64,000 nt of DNA from JBBDRJ01 sp963766295 (lineage in GTDB: Bacteria; Actinomycetota; JAICYB01). A model generated the notes under the pieces. That model saw only the letters and a program-made list of their open reading frames with translations, was not told the origin of the DNA and did not search any database. Below are positions 47,275 through 55,372 of the stretch, piece by piece; within the stretch, counting starts at the first letter, position 1; each line of letters opens with the position of its first letter. The translations under genes were made by a program, and so were the position numbers. The stretch lies in contig CAVXYW010000002.1 of the NCBI GenBank assembly GCA_963766295.1, forward strand, positions 1,550,001 through 1,614,000, read 5' to 3'.

Positions 47275-47466
47275 ATGGCGGCTAAGTGCGACATCTGCGG
47301 CAAAAAGCCCGGGTCCGGGAACAACGTCAGTCACTCCGTTCGTCGGACCAAGCGACGCTGGCTCCCCAACCTGCACTCGATGAGGGTGCAGCACAACGGC
47401 GGGGTCAAGCGCGCGAAGGTCTGCTCGTCCTGCCTCAAGGCGAACAAGGTCACAAAGGTCGTCTAG
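47275..47466 (+). CDS. rpmB: 50S ribosomal protein L28
   Basis: Ribosomal protein of 63 residues beginning MAAKCDICGKKPGSGNNVSH. The RRWLPNLHSMRV block is the family signature. Four cysteines as CDIC and CSSC make this the zinc-binding form. It is divergent from the DAK2 gene, 77 bases apart, and probably has a leaderless transcript (TACCTT at 47260). Confidence 0.96.
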   Translation: MAAKCDICGKKPGSGNNVSHSVRRTKRRWLPNLHSMRVQHNGGVKRAKVCSSCLKANKVTKVV

Positions 47467-47637
47467 GGCGGATTCCCGCTCAAAAGTGTTACTCGTCCGC
47501 CCAACGGGGTATCCTCTCAAGCGAGGGTCTTCGCAGTGGTTTCGCAGCAAGTAACGATCTCCGCTTCGCAGTTCCCTCCCGGTTTCAGGTGGCTCACGCC
47601 TCCTGGCCGAGCTTTTTAGGAAAGGAGGGAACGCGCA
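47466..47637 (+). promoter_or_regulatory. structured cold-shock leader with sequestered ribosome site
   Basis: The 171-base gap before csp holds three TTCGCAG copies (47530-47536, 47541-47547, 47565-47571). GTTCCCTCC at 47571-47579 is the exact complement of the ribosome site GGAGGGAAC at 47624-47632. Between them a hairpin at 47586-47605 (stem CAGG-GGC with one T-T mismatch, loop TCAC) would bring the arms together. A weaker GGGCGGA/TCCGCCC pair lies at 47466-47472 and 47496-47502. The fold would hide the csp ribosome site. Confidence 0.6.
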
Positions 47638-47844
47638 ATGACCACAGGAACAGTTAAGTGGTTCAAGGCTGAGAAGGGTTACGGCTTCATCACAGGTGAG
47701 GACGGAACGGACGCTTTCGTCCACTTCTCCGCCATCCAGATGGACGGCTTTAAGACTCTCGAAGAGGGTCAGAAGGTCGAATACGACGTCTCCCAGGGCC
47801 CCAAGGGACCTCAGGCGTCGAACGTCCGGCTAGCCTCTGCTTGA
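47638..47844 (+). CDS. csp: cold-shock protein
   Basis: Nucleic-acid chaperone of 68 residues. RNP1 is KGYGFITGED near 14-23 and RNP2 is DAFVHFSAI near 28-36, so the OB fold is complete. It starts at ATG 47638 behind GGAGGGAA. A complementary stretch upstream can block that site (see the leader entry), and a strong terminator follows at 47867. Single-gene transcription unit. Confidence 0.97.
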   Translation: MTTGTVKWFKAEKGYGFITGEDGTDAFVHFSAIQMDGFKTLEEGQKVEYDVSQGPKGPQASNVRLASA

Positions 47845-47866
47845 TCTAGCCGTTCGCTAGGAATCA

Positions 47867-47900
47867 AAAGGGACCCGCTTCGGCGGGTCCCTTTCCTTTT
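47867..47900 (+). terminator. intrinsic terminator after csp, probably bidirectional
   Basis: AAAGGGACCCGC and GCGGGTCCCTTT pair perfectly over 12 bp around a TTCG tetraloop, followed by CCTTTT on the plus strand. The same hairpin followed by TTTTGATT on the minus strand can stop the convergent thiD transcript, whose gene ends at 47911. Confidence 0.9.
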
Positions 47901-47910
47901 GGCCAACTGA

Positions 47911-48702
47911 TCACCAGAAACCCCAAGCCGGGTTGACCGGGCCGATGCCTTCGCCGATCTCCAGGTGCCGCTCGATCGCGCGCGTGACGAACTTCTTGGC
48001 TTGTTGCGCGGCGTCCGGAACATCGAGGCCGGTGGCCAGACCCGCCGTAAGAGCAGCCGATAGCACGCAGCCCGTTCCGTGCGTGTGCTTGGTCGGGATG
48101 CGCAAAGCCGTGAGCCGGATCATCTGCTCGCCGTCGGTGAGGAGATCGATCGACTCGTCGGCCTTCAGGTGTCCGCCCTTCAGGAGCACCCAACGGGGGC
48201 CGAGCTTTACAAGATCCCGCGCGGCATCCTCATCGGGGTCGAACGGATCGATCTGACGTCCGAGCAGTCCTTCGGCTTCTGGGATGTTCGGGGTTATCAC
48301 GGTTGCGAGTGGCAGGAGCTTGTCGCGAAGAGCGGCAACTGCACTTTCTTGCAAGAGCGCGTCGCCGTGCTTCGAGACGAAGACCGGATCACAAACAAGT
48401 GTGGTGATCCGGAACTCGGTGACGGCGTCCGCAACGGCCTCCACAAGCGGAGCGCTGGCCAACATCCCGGTTTTTGCCGCGTCGACACCGATGTCGGCGG
48501 CCACGGACGCGATCTGCAACCGGACGAATTCCGGAGGAACTTCGTGCACACCATCGACGCCTATCGTGTTTTGCGCAGTGAGCGCCGTCAGGGCCGACAT
48601 GCCGTGCACGCCGAGGGCGAAGAACGTCTTGAGGTCGGCTTGAATCCCGGCCCCGCCTCCGGAGTCCGAACCGGCGATAGTTAGGGCCCGCGACGCTTTC
48701 AC
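47911..48702 (-). CDS. thiD: hydroxymethylpyrimidine/phosphomethylpyrimidine kinase
   Basis: Thiamine-pathway kinase of about 263 residues that phosphorylates HMP and HMP-P. The ribokinase-type N-terminus ALTIAGSDSGGGAGIQADLK and the C-terminal anion-hole motif HTHGTGCVLSAALTAGLA are both intact, with the catalytic Asp/Cys region in place. GTG 48702 overlaps the thiL stop (GTGA), so the two kinases are coupled. No TPP riboswitch is seen upstream of either. Confidence 0.94.
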   Translation of the reverse strand: MKASRALTIAGSDSGGGAGIQADLKTFFALGVHGMSALTALTAQNTIGVDGVHEVPPEFVRLQIASVAADIGVDAAKTGMLASAPLVEAVADAVTEFRITTLVCDPVFVSKHGDALLQESAVAALRDKLLPLATVITPNIPEAEGLLGRQIDPFDPDEDAARDLVKLGPRWVLLKGGHLKADESIDLLTDGEQMIRLTALRIPTKHTHGTGCVLSAALTAGLATGLDVPDAAQQAKKFVTRAIERHLEIGEGIGPVNPAWGFW

Positions 48703-49661
48703 GATCGGAAGTGGTCGTAGCCATCGTCGGGCAACGGAACACTTTGTCCATCGCGCAGAAGCCACAATCCGTCGTCGACGACCCTTCCGATCTCGATCCA
48801 GTCGGTACCTACTAGCTGCTTGTGCGGCAACGCGACGAGCAGCTCGAAGTCCTCACCCCCGCCGAGGACCAGTCGCTCGATGTCCCAGCCGCGGGAGGCC
48901 GCGATCCGTTGCGCCTCCGGCGCAACGGGAACGCGGGCGAAGTCGATCTCTGCTCCGACTTGCGATGCCTCCGCGAGGCGTCGCAAATCGGCGCCCAGGC
49001 CATCGGACAGATCGATCGCCGCGTGGGCTGCGACCTGATGCAGCTGCGCACCTGCGTCCACTCGAGCTTGCGGTCGCCGGTGCGCAGCCATGCAGGCGAT
49101 CGCGTCCTCCGGTGACGCGTTCTTGGCGTCCTGCGACAGCAGAAGGTTCACGCCGACCGCGGCACGCCCGAGCGGCCCGGTAACAGCTAGGACGTCGCCG
49201 ACCTCGGCTCCCGATCGTGTCACCGGCTGACCACCCTCGAGCTCGCCGATAGCGGTGACGGCGAGTGTGAGCTGAGGTGCACGGACTGTGTCGCCGCCGA
49301 CCAATTCCGTCCCGTAAGTGGCACAGGCATCCCCGATCCCTTCGTAGAGTCCACTTAGAAAGTCTTCTTTGGTCTCCGGCGGAGCGCACAACGCGAGCAA
49401 GAGCCATTTGGGACACGCCCCCATCGCTGCGAGGTCCGAGACGTTGACGGACACTGCCTTGAAGCCGATATCGGAGGGCGACGACCAGTCCGACCTGAAG
49501 TGAACGCCCTCCACAAGGGCGTCGGTCGCGGCAGCGACCGTGTTGCCGCTTGTCTCAAAAACGGCCGAGTCGTCACCGATCCCGACCGTGGCCGCCCCGT
49601 CCGGGAGCCACGAACGCATCCGTTCGATGAAGCCGAACTCGCCGTGTTCTGACAGGCTCAC
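48699..49661 (-). CDS. thiL: thiamine-monophosphate kinase
   Basis: Enzyme of 320 residues that makes thiamine diphosphate from the monophosphate. It belongs to the PurM/HypE-like ATP-binding fold: GIGDDSAVFE near 27-36, VNVSDLAAMGACPKWLLLAL near 73-92, GGDTVRAPQLTLAVTAIG, and AIDLSDGLGADLRRLAEAS. The start is GTG 49661, divergent from trkA by 41 bases. The final thiamine step coupled with thiD suggests salvage as well as synthesis. Confidence 0.95.
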   Translation of the reverse strand: MSLSEHGEFGFIERMRSWLPDGAATVGIGDDSAVFETSGNTVAAATDALVEGVHFRSDWSSPSDIGFKAVSVNVSDLAAMGACPKWLLLALCAPPETKEDFLSGLYEGIGDACATYGTELVGGDTVRAPQLTLAVTAIGELEGGQPVTRSGAEVGDVLAVTGPLGRAAVGVNLLLSQDAKNASPEDAIACMAAHRRPQARVDAGAQLHQVAAHAAIDLSDGLGADLRRLAEASQVGAEIDFARVPVAPEAQRIAASRGWDIERLVLGGGEDFELLVALPHKQLVGTDWIEIGRVVDDGLWLLRDGQSVPLPDDGYDHFRS

Positions 49662-49702
49662 AGCACAACGCTACCCGCGGTAGTGGTAGTGATGGAGGAC
49701 AA

Positions 49703-51049
49703 ATGCACGTAATCGTTTGCGGTGCCGGCGAGGTCGGGGTCCACGTCTGCGACCGGCTGAGTCGAGAAGGTCACGACGTGGCTTTGGTCGACCGGGACTC
49801 ATTGCGCATCGCGCAGGCCGAAGAGCGACTCGACGTCCAGACCGTTGTCGGACGAGGAACCTCGCCGAGCGTCCTCGAGCAGGCCGGGATCGCGCGGGCA
49901 GATCTGTTCGTCGCCGTGACCAACGACGACGAGGCCAATCTCGTGTCGGCTCTCATCGCAAAGCAGGCGGATGTCGACACGACTATCGTTCGCCTGCAGT
50001 CCGACGCGCTTCGCGGCGCCGAATCCAGCCGCCTTCGCAAGGCCATGGGCGTCGACCACGTGATCGATCCCGACCTGGAAACGGCACAGGAGATCTACGA
50101 GCTTCTTCGGTTCCCCGGCGCAACGGAGATCTTTCCCATGGTCGGCGGCGAGATCTTGCTCATCGGTGCACGGCTCCCGGCAGACGCGCCTTTGGTCGGC
50201 CAGAGCCTGAACGAGGTCGCTCAGAAGTTTGAGCCGCACTGGGACTTCCTGATCGGGTCGATAACACGGGCCGGTAAGACCGTTATCGCGCGGCAGGACA
50301 TGACCCTGGAAGCCGACGATCACCTCAGGATGATCTGCAACCTCCGTGGGCGGTCCCAGCTCATGTCGCAATTGAAACTCGAAACCCGAACACCGCGGCG
50401 CGTGATGCTGCTGGGCGGAGGGCATACGGCCCGCACCCTCGCGCAGCGTCTACAAGATCGCGGCGCATTTATCACGATCGTCGAGCGCAAGACCGAACGT
50501 GCACGCGAGCTCGCCGAGAGACTCGAGCACTGCGTCGTCCTCGAAGGAGAGATCACCGACCCCGACCTGTTGACCGACGAAGAGATCGGACGACAGGACG
50601 TTGTCATCGCGCTCACGGGCGAAGACGACGCGAACATCCTCGCCTGCCTTTTCGCCAAAGCCGCCGGTGCGTCGGAGACCATCGCGGTCGTTCACCGGCT
50701 CGCTCTGCTCCCACTCGTTCACGAAGCCGGTATCGACGTGGCCATCTCGCCCCGGACGGCTATCGCCAACGCGGTGCTTCGCGTGGTTCGAGGCGGTGAG
50801 ATCTCAGCCATAACTACGTTCCTGGAAGGTGAAGCGGAGATCTTCGAGCTCGTCGTGAAGGAAGGAAGCGTCGCCGACGGATCGGTGGTGGCCGAGCTCC
50901 CCTTGCCGAAGGACGTCCTCATCGGCGCCGTCGTCCGCGACGGAAACGCTGAGATCGCTCGTGGCCGGACGAAGCTTCGTGACATGGACCGCGTCATCGC
51001 GTTCGCCATGCCTCAGGCTTCTGCCGTCATGCGGCGGGTCTTCGGCTGA
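49703..51049 (+). CDS. trkA: Trk potassium uptake regulatory subunit TrkA
   Basis: Cytoplasmic gating subunit of 448 residues with two RCK units. Each has an NAD-type Rossmann start, VIVCGAGEVGVHVCDRLS at 3-20 and RRVMLLGGGHTARTLAQRL near 233. Each is followed by a TrkA-C domain. A GGAGG site precedes ATG 49703. The stop lies one base before the start of trkH. Confidence 0.95.
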   Translation: MHVIVCGAGEVGVHVCDRLSREGHDVALVDRDSLRIAQAEERLDVQTVVGRGTSPSVLEQAGIARADLFVAVTNDDEANLVSALIAKQADVDTTIVRLQSDALRGAESSRLRKAMGVDHVIDPDLETAQEIYELLRFPGATEIFPMVGGEILLIGARLPADAPLVGQSLNEVAQKFEPHWDFLIGSITRAGKTVIARQDMTLEADDHLRMICNLRGRSQLMSQLKLETRTPRRVMLLGGGHTARTLAQRLQDRGAFITIVERKTERARELAERLEHCVVLEGEITDPDLLTDEEIGRQDVVIALTGEDDANILACLFAKAAGASETIAVVHRLALLPLVHEAGIDVAISPRTAIANAVLRVVRGGEISAITTFLEGEAEIFELVVKEGSVADGSVVAELPLPKDVLIGAVVRDGNAEIARGRTKLRDMDRVIAFAMPQASAVMRRVFG

Positions 51050-51050
51050 G

Positions 51051-52631
51051 ATGACGACCGGTCGTCTGGGGGTCTCTCCCCGTCATCAGGCTCGCCGTTC
51101 CCCGCGTTTCCAGCGCTTCACCGAGCGTCCGATCTTCTCTCGGCCGGAGACCGCCGTAGGCAACGTTGTCGGATTGACTCTCGTGATCGCGGGAGCCGGG
51201 ATGATCGTGGCAGGCGTCGTCGACAGACTCGACGACGGCCCGGATGTCTCGTCGCTCTTGGGGCCCGGAGTGGGTTTCCTCATACCGGGCCTGCTTTTGT
51301 GGCGACGCACCACCGTTCCGGCCCGTCTTTCGACTCCGACCATCTACGCGACCGTTCTGTCTGCGTGGATCGCTTTCTGTCTGGCCGCCGCCGTCCCTTA
51401 TTTCCTGAGCGACACGCTTGCTCGTTTCGATCTCGCGTTGTTCGAAGCAGTATCAGGCTTCACCACGACGGCCTCATCGGTCGTGACCGATGTGGGCGAT
51501 CTTTCCCGAGGCATCGCGTTGTGGCGTTCGCTGACGCAGTGGCTCGGTGGGATCGGCGTCATCGTCTTCGTGATCTCCGTCCTTCCATTCATACGGGCAG
51601 CCGGCACCGAACATCTCGGAGGTCTAGCGCGCGCCGAGGACCGGCTCGCGCCGCGCGTAAGGGAAACCGCCAAAAGGCTCGTTCTCGTCTACGTGACATT
51701 CACGTTGGTCGTATCGGCTCTCTACTTCGCGTTCGGCATGTCGATCTTCGACGCCGTCGCGCATTCGTTCACGACGGTGTCGACGGGCGGGTTCTCGACT
51801 CACGGACAGTCGATAGCGTTCTTCGACTCCGCGGCCCTCGAGTGGACGGTCATCGGCGCGATGGTCCTGGCCGGAGGAAGCTTCGCACTGTATTGGCGGG
51901 CGTTTAGAGGCAAACCGCTCGTAATCCTCCGCTCGGTCGAGTTCCGCGTTTATCTGGTTCTGCTCGCGCTGGTTTCGGCTGCGGCACAGCTATGGAGCGC
52001 CGGCGAGAACGGATGGTCACCGGACGGGATCCGGCGCACGATCTTCGGCGTCGTTTCGATCGGCACGACTACCGGCTACGCGATCGTCGACTACAACACC
52101 TGGCCCGGCGCGGTTCAGCTGCTGCTTCTCTTCCTCATGGCGATCGGCGCGATGACGGGTTCGACGGCCGGAGGGTTCAAGGTCTTCCGTCTCATGGCCA
52201 TCGTCGGACACGTCAGGCGCCATCTGTTCCGCCAGCTGCATCCGCGTGCGGTGCCCGTCGTCCGGCTCGGTAACGAGGTCGTCTCCGATCTTGTGATCTC
52301 GAGGATCCTCGGCTTCTTCGGCTTGTTCATGGGTATAGGTGCTGCCGCGACGTTCCTCGTTGCTGCGATCGGAACGCTCGATCTCCGGACGTCCATATCC
52401 GTCGTTGCGACGTCGATCGGCAACGTGGGCCCGGCTCTCGGCTCCCTGGGGTCGTCCGGGCAGTACTTCGATGCGCACGCCGGAGTGCGCGGCGTCCTGA
52501 TGGTTGTGATGCTCGCCGGAAGACTCGAGATCTATCCGGTGCTGCTCGGCCTTGTGCCCCTGGTGCGTTTCATTGGCGACCGCCTGCCGCCTCCACTGGC
52601 CAAGGCCTTCGTGCGGTTGGGCCGGGGATAA
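51051..52631 (+). CDS. trkH: Trk potassium transporter membrane subunit TrkH
   Basis: Membrane subunit of about 526 residues from ATG 51051, one base after the trkA stop. The four pore repeats of the TrkH/KtrB family are recognisable: VSGFTTTASSV, FTTVSTGGFSTHG, SIGTTTGYAIVDY and a fourth in SIGNVGPALGSLG. GAMTGSTAGGFKVFRLM lies before the last unit. The protein imports K+ and with TrkA responds to nucleotide levels. It ends four bases from the convergent pckA. Confidence 0.94.
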   Translation: MTTGRLGVSPRHQARRSPRFQRFTERPIFSRPETAVGNVVGLTLVIAGAGMIVAGVVDRLDDGPDVSSLLGPGVGFLIPGLLLWRRTTVPARLSTPTIYATVLSAWIAFCLAAAVPYFLSDTLARFDLALFEAVSGFTTTASSVVTDVGDLSRGIALWRSLTQWLGGIGVIVFVISVLPFIRAAGTEHLGGLARAEDRLAPRVRETAKRLVLVYVTFTLVVSALYFAFGMSIFDAVAHSFTTVSTGGFSTHGQSIAFFDSAALEWTVIGAMVLAGGSFALYWRAFRGKPLVILRSVEFRVYLVLLALVSAAAQLWSAGENGWSPDGIRRTIFGVVSIGTTTGYAIVDYNTWPGAVQLLLLFLMAIGAMTGSTAGGFKVFRLMAIVGHVRRHLFRQLHPRAVPVVRLGNEVVSDLVISRILGFFGLFMGIGAAATFLVAAIGTLDLRTSISVVATSIGNVGPALGSLGSSGQYFDAHAGVRGVLMVVMLAGRLEIYPVLLGLVPLVRFIGDRLPPPLAKAFVRLGRG

Positions 52632-52634
52632 GTC

Positions 52635-54233
52635 TCAGGCCGGACCGGCTGCACGAACCTCTTCGGGGACGCCGTCCGCGTATTTCTCGAAGTTCTCCTT
52701 GAACATGCCGGCCAGCTTGCGCGCCTGTTCGTCGTACGCCGACTGATCCATCCATGTGTCGCGCGGACGCAGGATCTCCGAGGGCACGTCCGGACACTCC
52801 AGCGGGATCTCGAGACCGAAGATCGGATCCTTCTCGGTCGGCACCTCGTCGAGATGCCCCTCGATGGCCGCTCTCAGCATCGCTCGTGTGTGACGGAGCT
52901 TCATGCGCTCACCGGTGCCGTACGGACCACCGGTCCAGCCGGTGTTCACGAGCCAAACTCGCGAATCATGTTTGGTGATCTTTTCGCCAAGCATCCGTGA
53001 GTACGTTTCGGGAGGAAGCGGAAGGAACGGAGCTCCGAAACAAACCGAGAACGTGGCCTCGGGCTCCGTAACACCTCGCTCGGTTCCCGCAACCTTCGCC
53101 GTGTATCCGGAAAGGAAGTAGAAGCGCGCCTGCTCCGGAGTGAGCCGTGCGATGGGAGGAAGCACCCCGAAAGCGTCGGCCGTCAGGAAGACGACGTCGC
53201 GCGGGTGATTGCCGGTTCCGTCCGGAGAAGCATTCGGGATGTAGGAGATGGGATAAGAACCGCGAGTGTTCTCTGTGATGGAGTCGTCATCGAGGTCGAT
53301 CACTCGCGTTACCGGGTCCACGACCACATTCTCGAGGATGGTTCCGAACATGCGCGTGGTCGCGTAGATCTCCGGCTCCCCTTCTGCCGAAAGCTTGATC
53401 ACCTTCGCGTAGCAGCCGCCTTCGAAGTTGAACACTCCGTGGTCGGACCATCCGTGCTCATCGTCACCGATGAGCGCGCGGGTTGGGTCGGATGAAAGCG
53501 TCGTCTTCCCCGTTCCCGAAAGTCCGAAGAAGACGGCGGTCGTCCCGTCCTTCGCCATGTTTGCCGAGCAGTGCATCGGGAACACTTCGCGGAGCGGAAG
53601 GATGTAGTTCATTACCGTGAACATCGACTTCTTCACTTCGCCGGCGTATCCCGTGCCGCCGACGATGGCTTCGTTTCGTCCGAAGTTCAAGATCACGAAG
53701 GCCTCAGAGTTCGTTCCGTCCGTGGCCGGATCGGCCTTCACTTCGGGTGCATGCAGGACGGTGAACTCGGGAACGTGCGCGCTCTGTTCCGATGCCGGCG
53801 GGACGATGAACATGTTCCGGACGAACAACGCAACCCACGACTTCTCGGTAACGACTCTGAGCGGAACGCGATAACGGGAGTCGGCTCCGATGTGTACGTC
53901 CTGGACGAAGCGGTCAACCGACGAGAGCCGCTCGACGACCTTGGCCCGCAACTTGTCGTATGCCTCTTCGGAGATCGGCTGGTTGACCTTCCCCCACCAG
54001 ATCTTGTCCTTGCTGGCCGGTTCTTCGACGACGAACTTGTCGTTTGGTGAACGTCCGGTATACGGAGCGGTTACTGCGCAGAAGGGTCCAGTTGCCGCCA
54101 GCACACCTTCCTCGCGGCGGATCGCCTCTTCGATCAGCGCGGGGGCCGACTGATTCCAGTTGGTCGTGCCGCTGCTCTCGGAGAGGCCGTGTTTATCGAG
54201 TCCGTAGCTCGAGGCCGAAGTAGTCGATGCCAA
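52635..54233 (-). CDS. pckA: phosphoenolpyruvate carboxykinase (ATP)
   Basis: Gluconeogenic enzyme of about 532 residues that converts oxaloacetate and ATP to phosphoenolpyruvate. The P-loop is FFGLSGTGKTTLSSDP and the metal-binding kinase-2 motif IGDDEHGWSD. YTGRSPNDKFVV and GYTAKVAGTERGV are further family blocks. I choose TTG 54233 because AGGAG lies eight bases upstream and the length then fits the family; the frame is open further upstream. Actinobacteria more often use the GTP enzyme, so the ATP type is worth noting. Confidence 0.93.
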   Translation of the reverse strand: MASTTSASSYGLDKHGLSESSGTTNWNQSAPALIEEAIRREEGVLAATGPFCAVTAPYTGRSPNDKFVVEEPASKDKIWWGKVNQPISEEAYDKLRAKVVERLSSVDRFVQDVHIGADSRYRVPLRVVTEKSWVALFVRNMFIVPPASEQSAHVPEFTVLHAPEVKADPATDGTNSEAFVILNFGRNEAIVGGTGYAGEVKKSMFTVMNYILPLREVFPMHCSANMAKDGTTAVFFGLSGTGKTTLSSDPTRALIGDDEHGWSDHGVFNFEGGCYAKVIKLSAEGEPEIYATTRMFGTILENVVVDPVTRVIDLDDDSITENTRGSYPISYIPNASPDGTGNHPRDVVFLTADAFGVLPPIARLTPEQARFYFLSGYTAKVAGTERGVTEPEATFSVCFGAPFLPLPPETYSRMLGEKITKHDSRVWLVNTGWTGGPYGTGERMKLRHTRAMLRAAIEGHLDEVPTEKDPIFGLEIPLECPDVPSEILRPRDTWMDQSAYDEQARKLAGMFKENFEKYADGVPEEVRAAGPA

Positions 54234-54341
54234 AGCAAGATCTCCTATTTCTCGCCAATTGCCTTCATCCCAAAGCGGCCTTGGCCAAGCCGATGCTTCA
54301 GTGGGCACGAAAGAGCCCCGGTTGACCTAGGGACGGACAGA

Positions 54342-55007
54342 TTACCCACTAGCTCGCCGATCCTGCCCGAGGATGGCCCTCACCTCGTCGTCGGTGACCT
54401 GGTGGAAATCCCGGTACCACTGGCCGACCGCGTAATAAGGCTCGGGAGTGTGGGGACATACGACCTGGTCGTAATGCTCGGCTACGCGCGCCAAGCCCTC
54501 GCCGGGCGCAACCGGAACGGCCAAGACGAGCCGTGCCGGTCCCTGTCCGCGGAGCAGCTTCGCCGCGGCCGTCACCGTTCCGCCGGTGGCGATGCCGTCG
54601 TCAACGACGACGACATCGCGGTGTTCGGTCTTCGGGGGCGGCTCGTCGCCTCGGTACGCGGCTATGCGCCGCCGCGCCTCCATCCGTTGGGCTTCTACCT
54701 CCTTTTCGAGGAAGGCAGGTGACACATCCAGCGCCTGAAGGATCCGATCGTCCAATGCGGGTTCGCCCCAAGCACCGACGGCTCCCAGGCCGAGTTCCGG
54801 ATTACGCGGTGCGCCGACCTTTCGAACCACGATCACGTCGACTTCTCCACGGAGCTTCGATGCGACCGGTTCGGCAACGAGAACACCGCCCCGGGGCACA
54901 CCAAGGATCAAAGGGTGTGTGAGGTCCAGGGGACGTAGCGCTTCGGCCAGCTCGAGCCCGGCTTCGAAGCGATCGGCGAACGGCAGGCCGCTCACGGCCT
55001 GGAGCAT
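54342..55007 (-). CDS. phosphoribosyltransferase-fold protein
   Basis: Protein of 221 residues in the PRTase superfamily. The PRPP loop is VVVVDDGIATGGTVTAAAKL near 132-151, and LILGVPRGGVLVAEPVA near 33-49 matches the stand-alone phosphoribosyltransferase group common in Actinomycetota and archaea. A helical insert lies at about 95-120 (EKEVEAQRMEARRRIAAYRG). The base acceptor is unknown. It is a single gene divergent from the AsnC-like gene at 55132. Confidence 0.83.
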   Translation of the reverse strand: MLQAVSGLPFADRFEAGLELAEALRPLDLTHPLILGVPRGGVLVAEPVASKLRGEVDVIVVRKVGAPRNPELGLGAVGAWGEPALDDRILQALDVSPAFLEKEVEAQRMEARRRIAAYRGDEPPPKTEHRDVVVVDDGIATGGTVTAAAKLLRGQGPARLVLAVPVAPGEGLARVAEHYDQVVCPHTPEPYYAVGQWYRDFHQVTDDEVRAILGQDRRASG

Positions 55008-55057
55008 AGCGGCGGTTGCCCAGTTGACTACACCGCGCGTAGCCTCGCGGCGTGGAT

Positions 55058-55119
55058 GCCGCGTAGCGGCTCCCTGTGATTGGCGAGGGCCGCGAAGCGG
55101 CCCCTGTGATTAGCGAGCG
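55058..55119. repeat. tandem pair of hairpin repeats upstream of the AsnC-like gene
   Basis: Two units with a 31-base period. Each has a short perfect hairpin, GCCGC-GTA-GCGGC (55058-55070) and GGCCGC-GAA-GCGGCC (55088-55102), followed by CCTGTGATT, then GGCGAG or AGCGAG. The pair ends just before the AAAGGAG ribosome site at 55120-55126 and would lie in the mRNA leader. Confidence 0.55.
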
Positions 55120-55131
55120 AAAGGAGCCGGT

Positions 55132-55368
55132 GTGGCGGTCGAAGCCTACGTACTCATCCAGGCCGAAGTCGGGAAGGCTGCAGAAGTTGCGAGCTCATGC
55201 TCCGAGATCGCCGGCGTGTTGTCCGCCGAAGATGTAACGGGTCCCTACGATTGCATCGTCCGGGCAAAGGCCGAGACGGTGGACGAGCTCGGCAAGCTTG
55301 TTGTCTCGGCGATCCAGGGCGTGCACGGGATCACACGAACGCTAACCTGCCCGATCGTCCACCTTTAA
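55132..55368 (+). CDS. stand-alone Lrp/AsnC ligand-binding domain protein
   Basis: Protein of 78 residues consisting only of the AsnC/RAM ligand-binding fold: AYVLIQAEVGKAAEVASSCS, GPYDCIVRAKAETVDELGKL and GITRTLTCPIV. There is no helix-turn-helix. Such proteins form ring-like oligomers that bind amino acids and may modulate full-length Lrp proteins. GTG 55132 has a clear AAAGGAG five bases upstream. It ends four bases from the convergent ddl. Confidence 0.88.
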   Translation: MAVEAYVLIQAEVGKAAEVASSCSEIAGVLSAEDVTGPYDCIVRAKAETVDELGKLVVSAIQGVHGITRTLTCPIVHL

Positions 55369-55372
55369 GCGT

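Noticed and set aside
47197..49702. TPP riboswitch near thiL and thiD
   Set aside because: The conserved TPP aptamer segments are absent and the thiL-trkA gap is only 41 bases.
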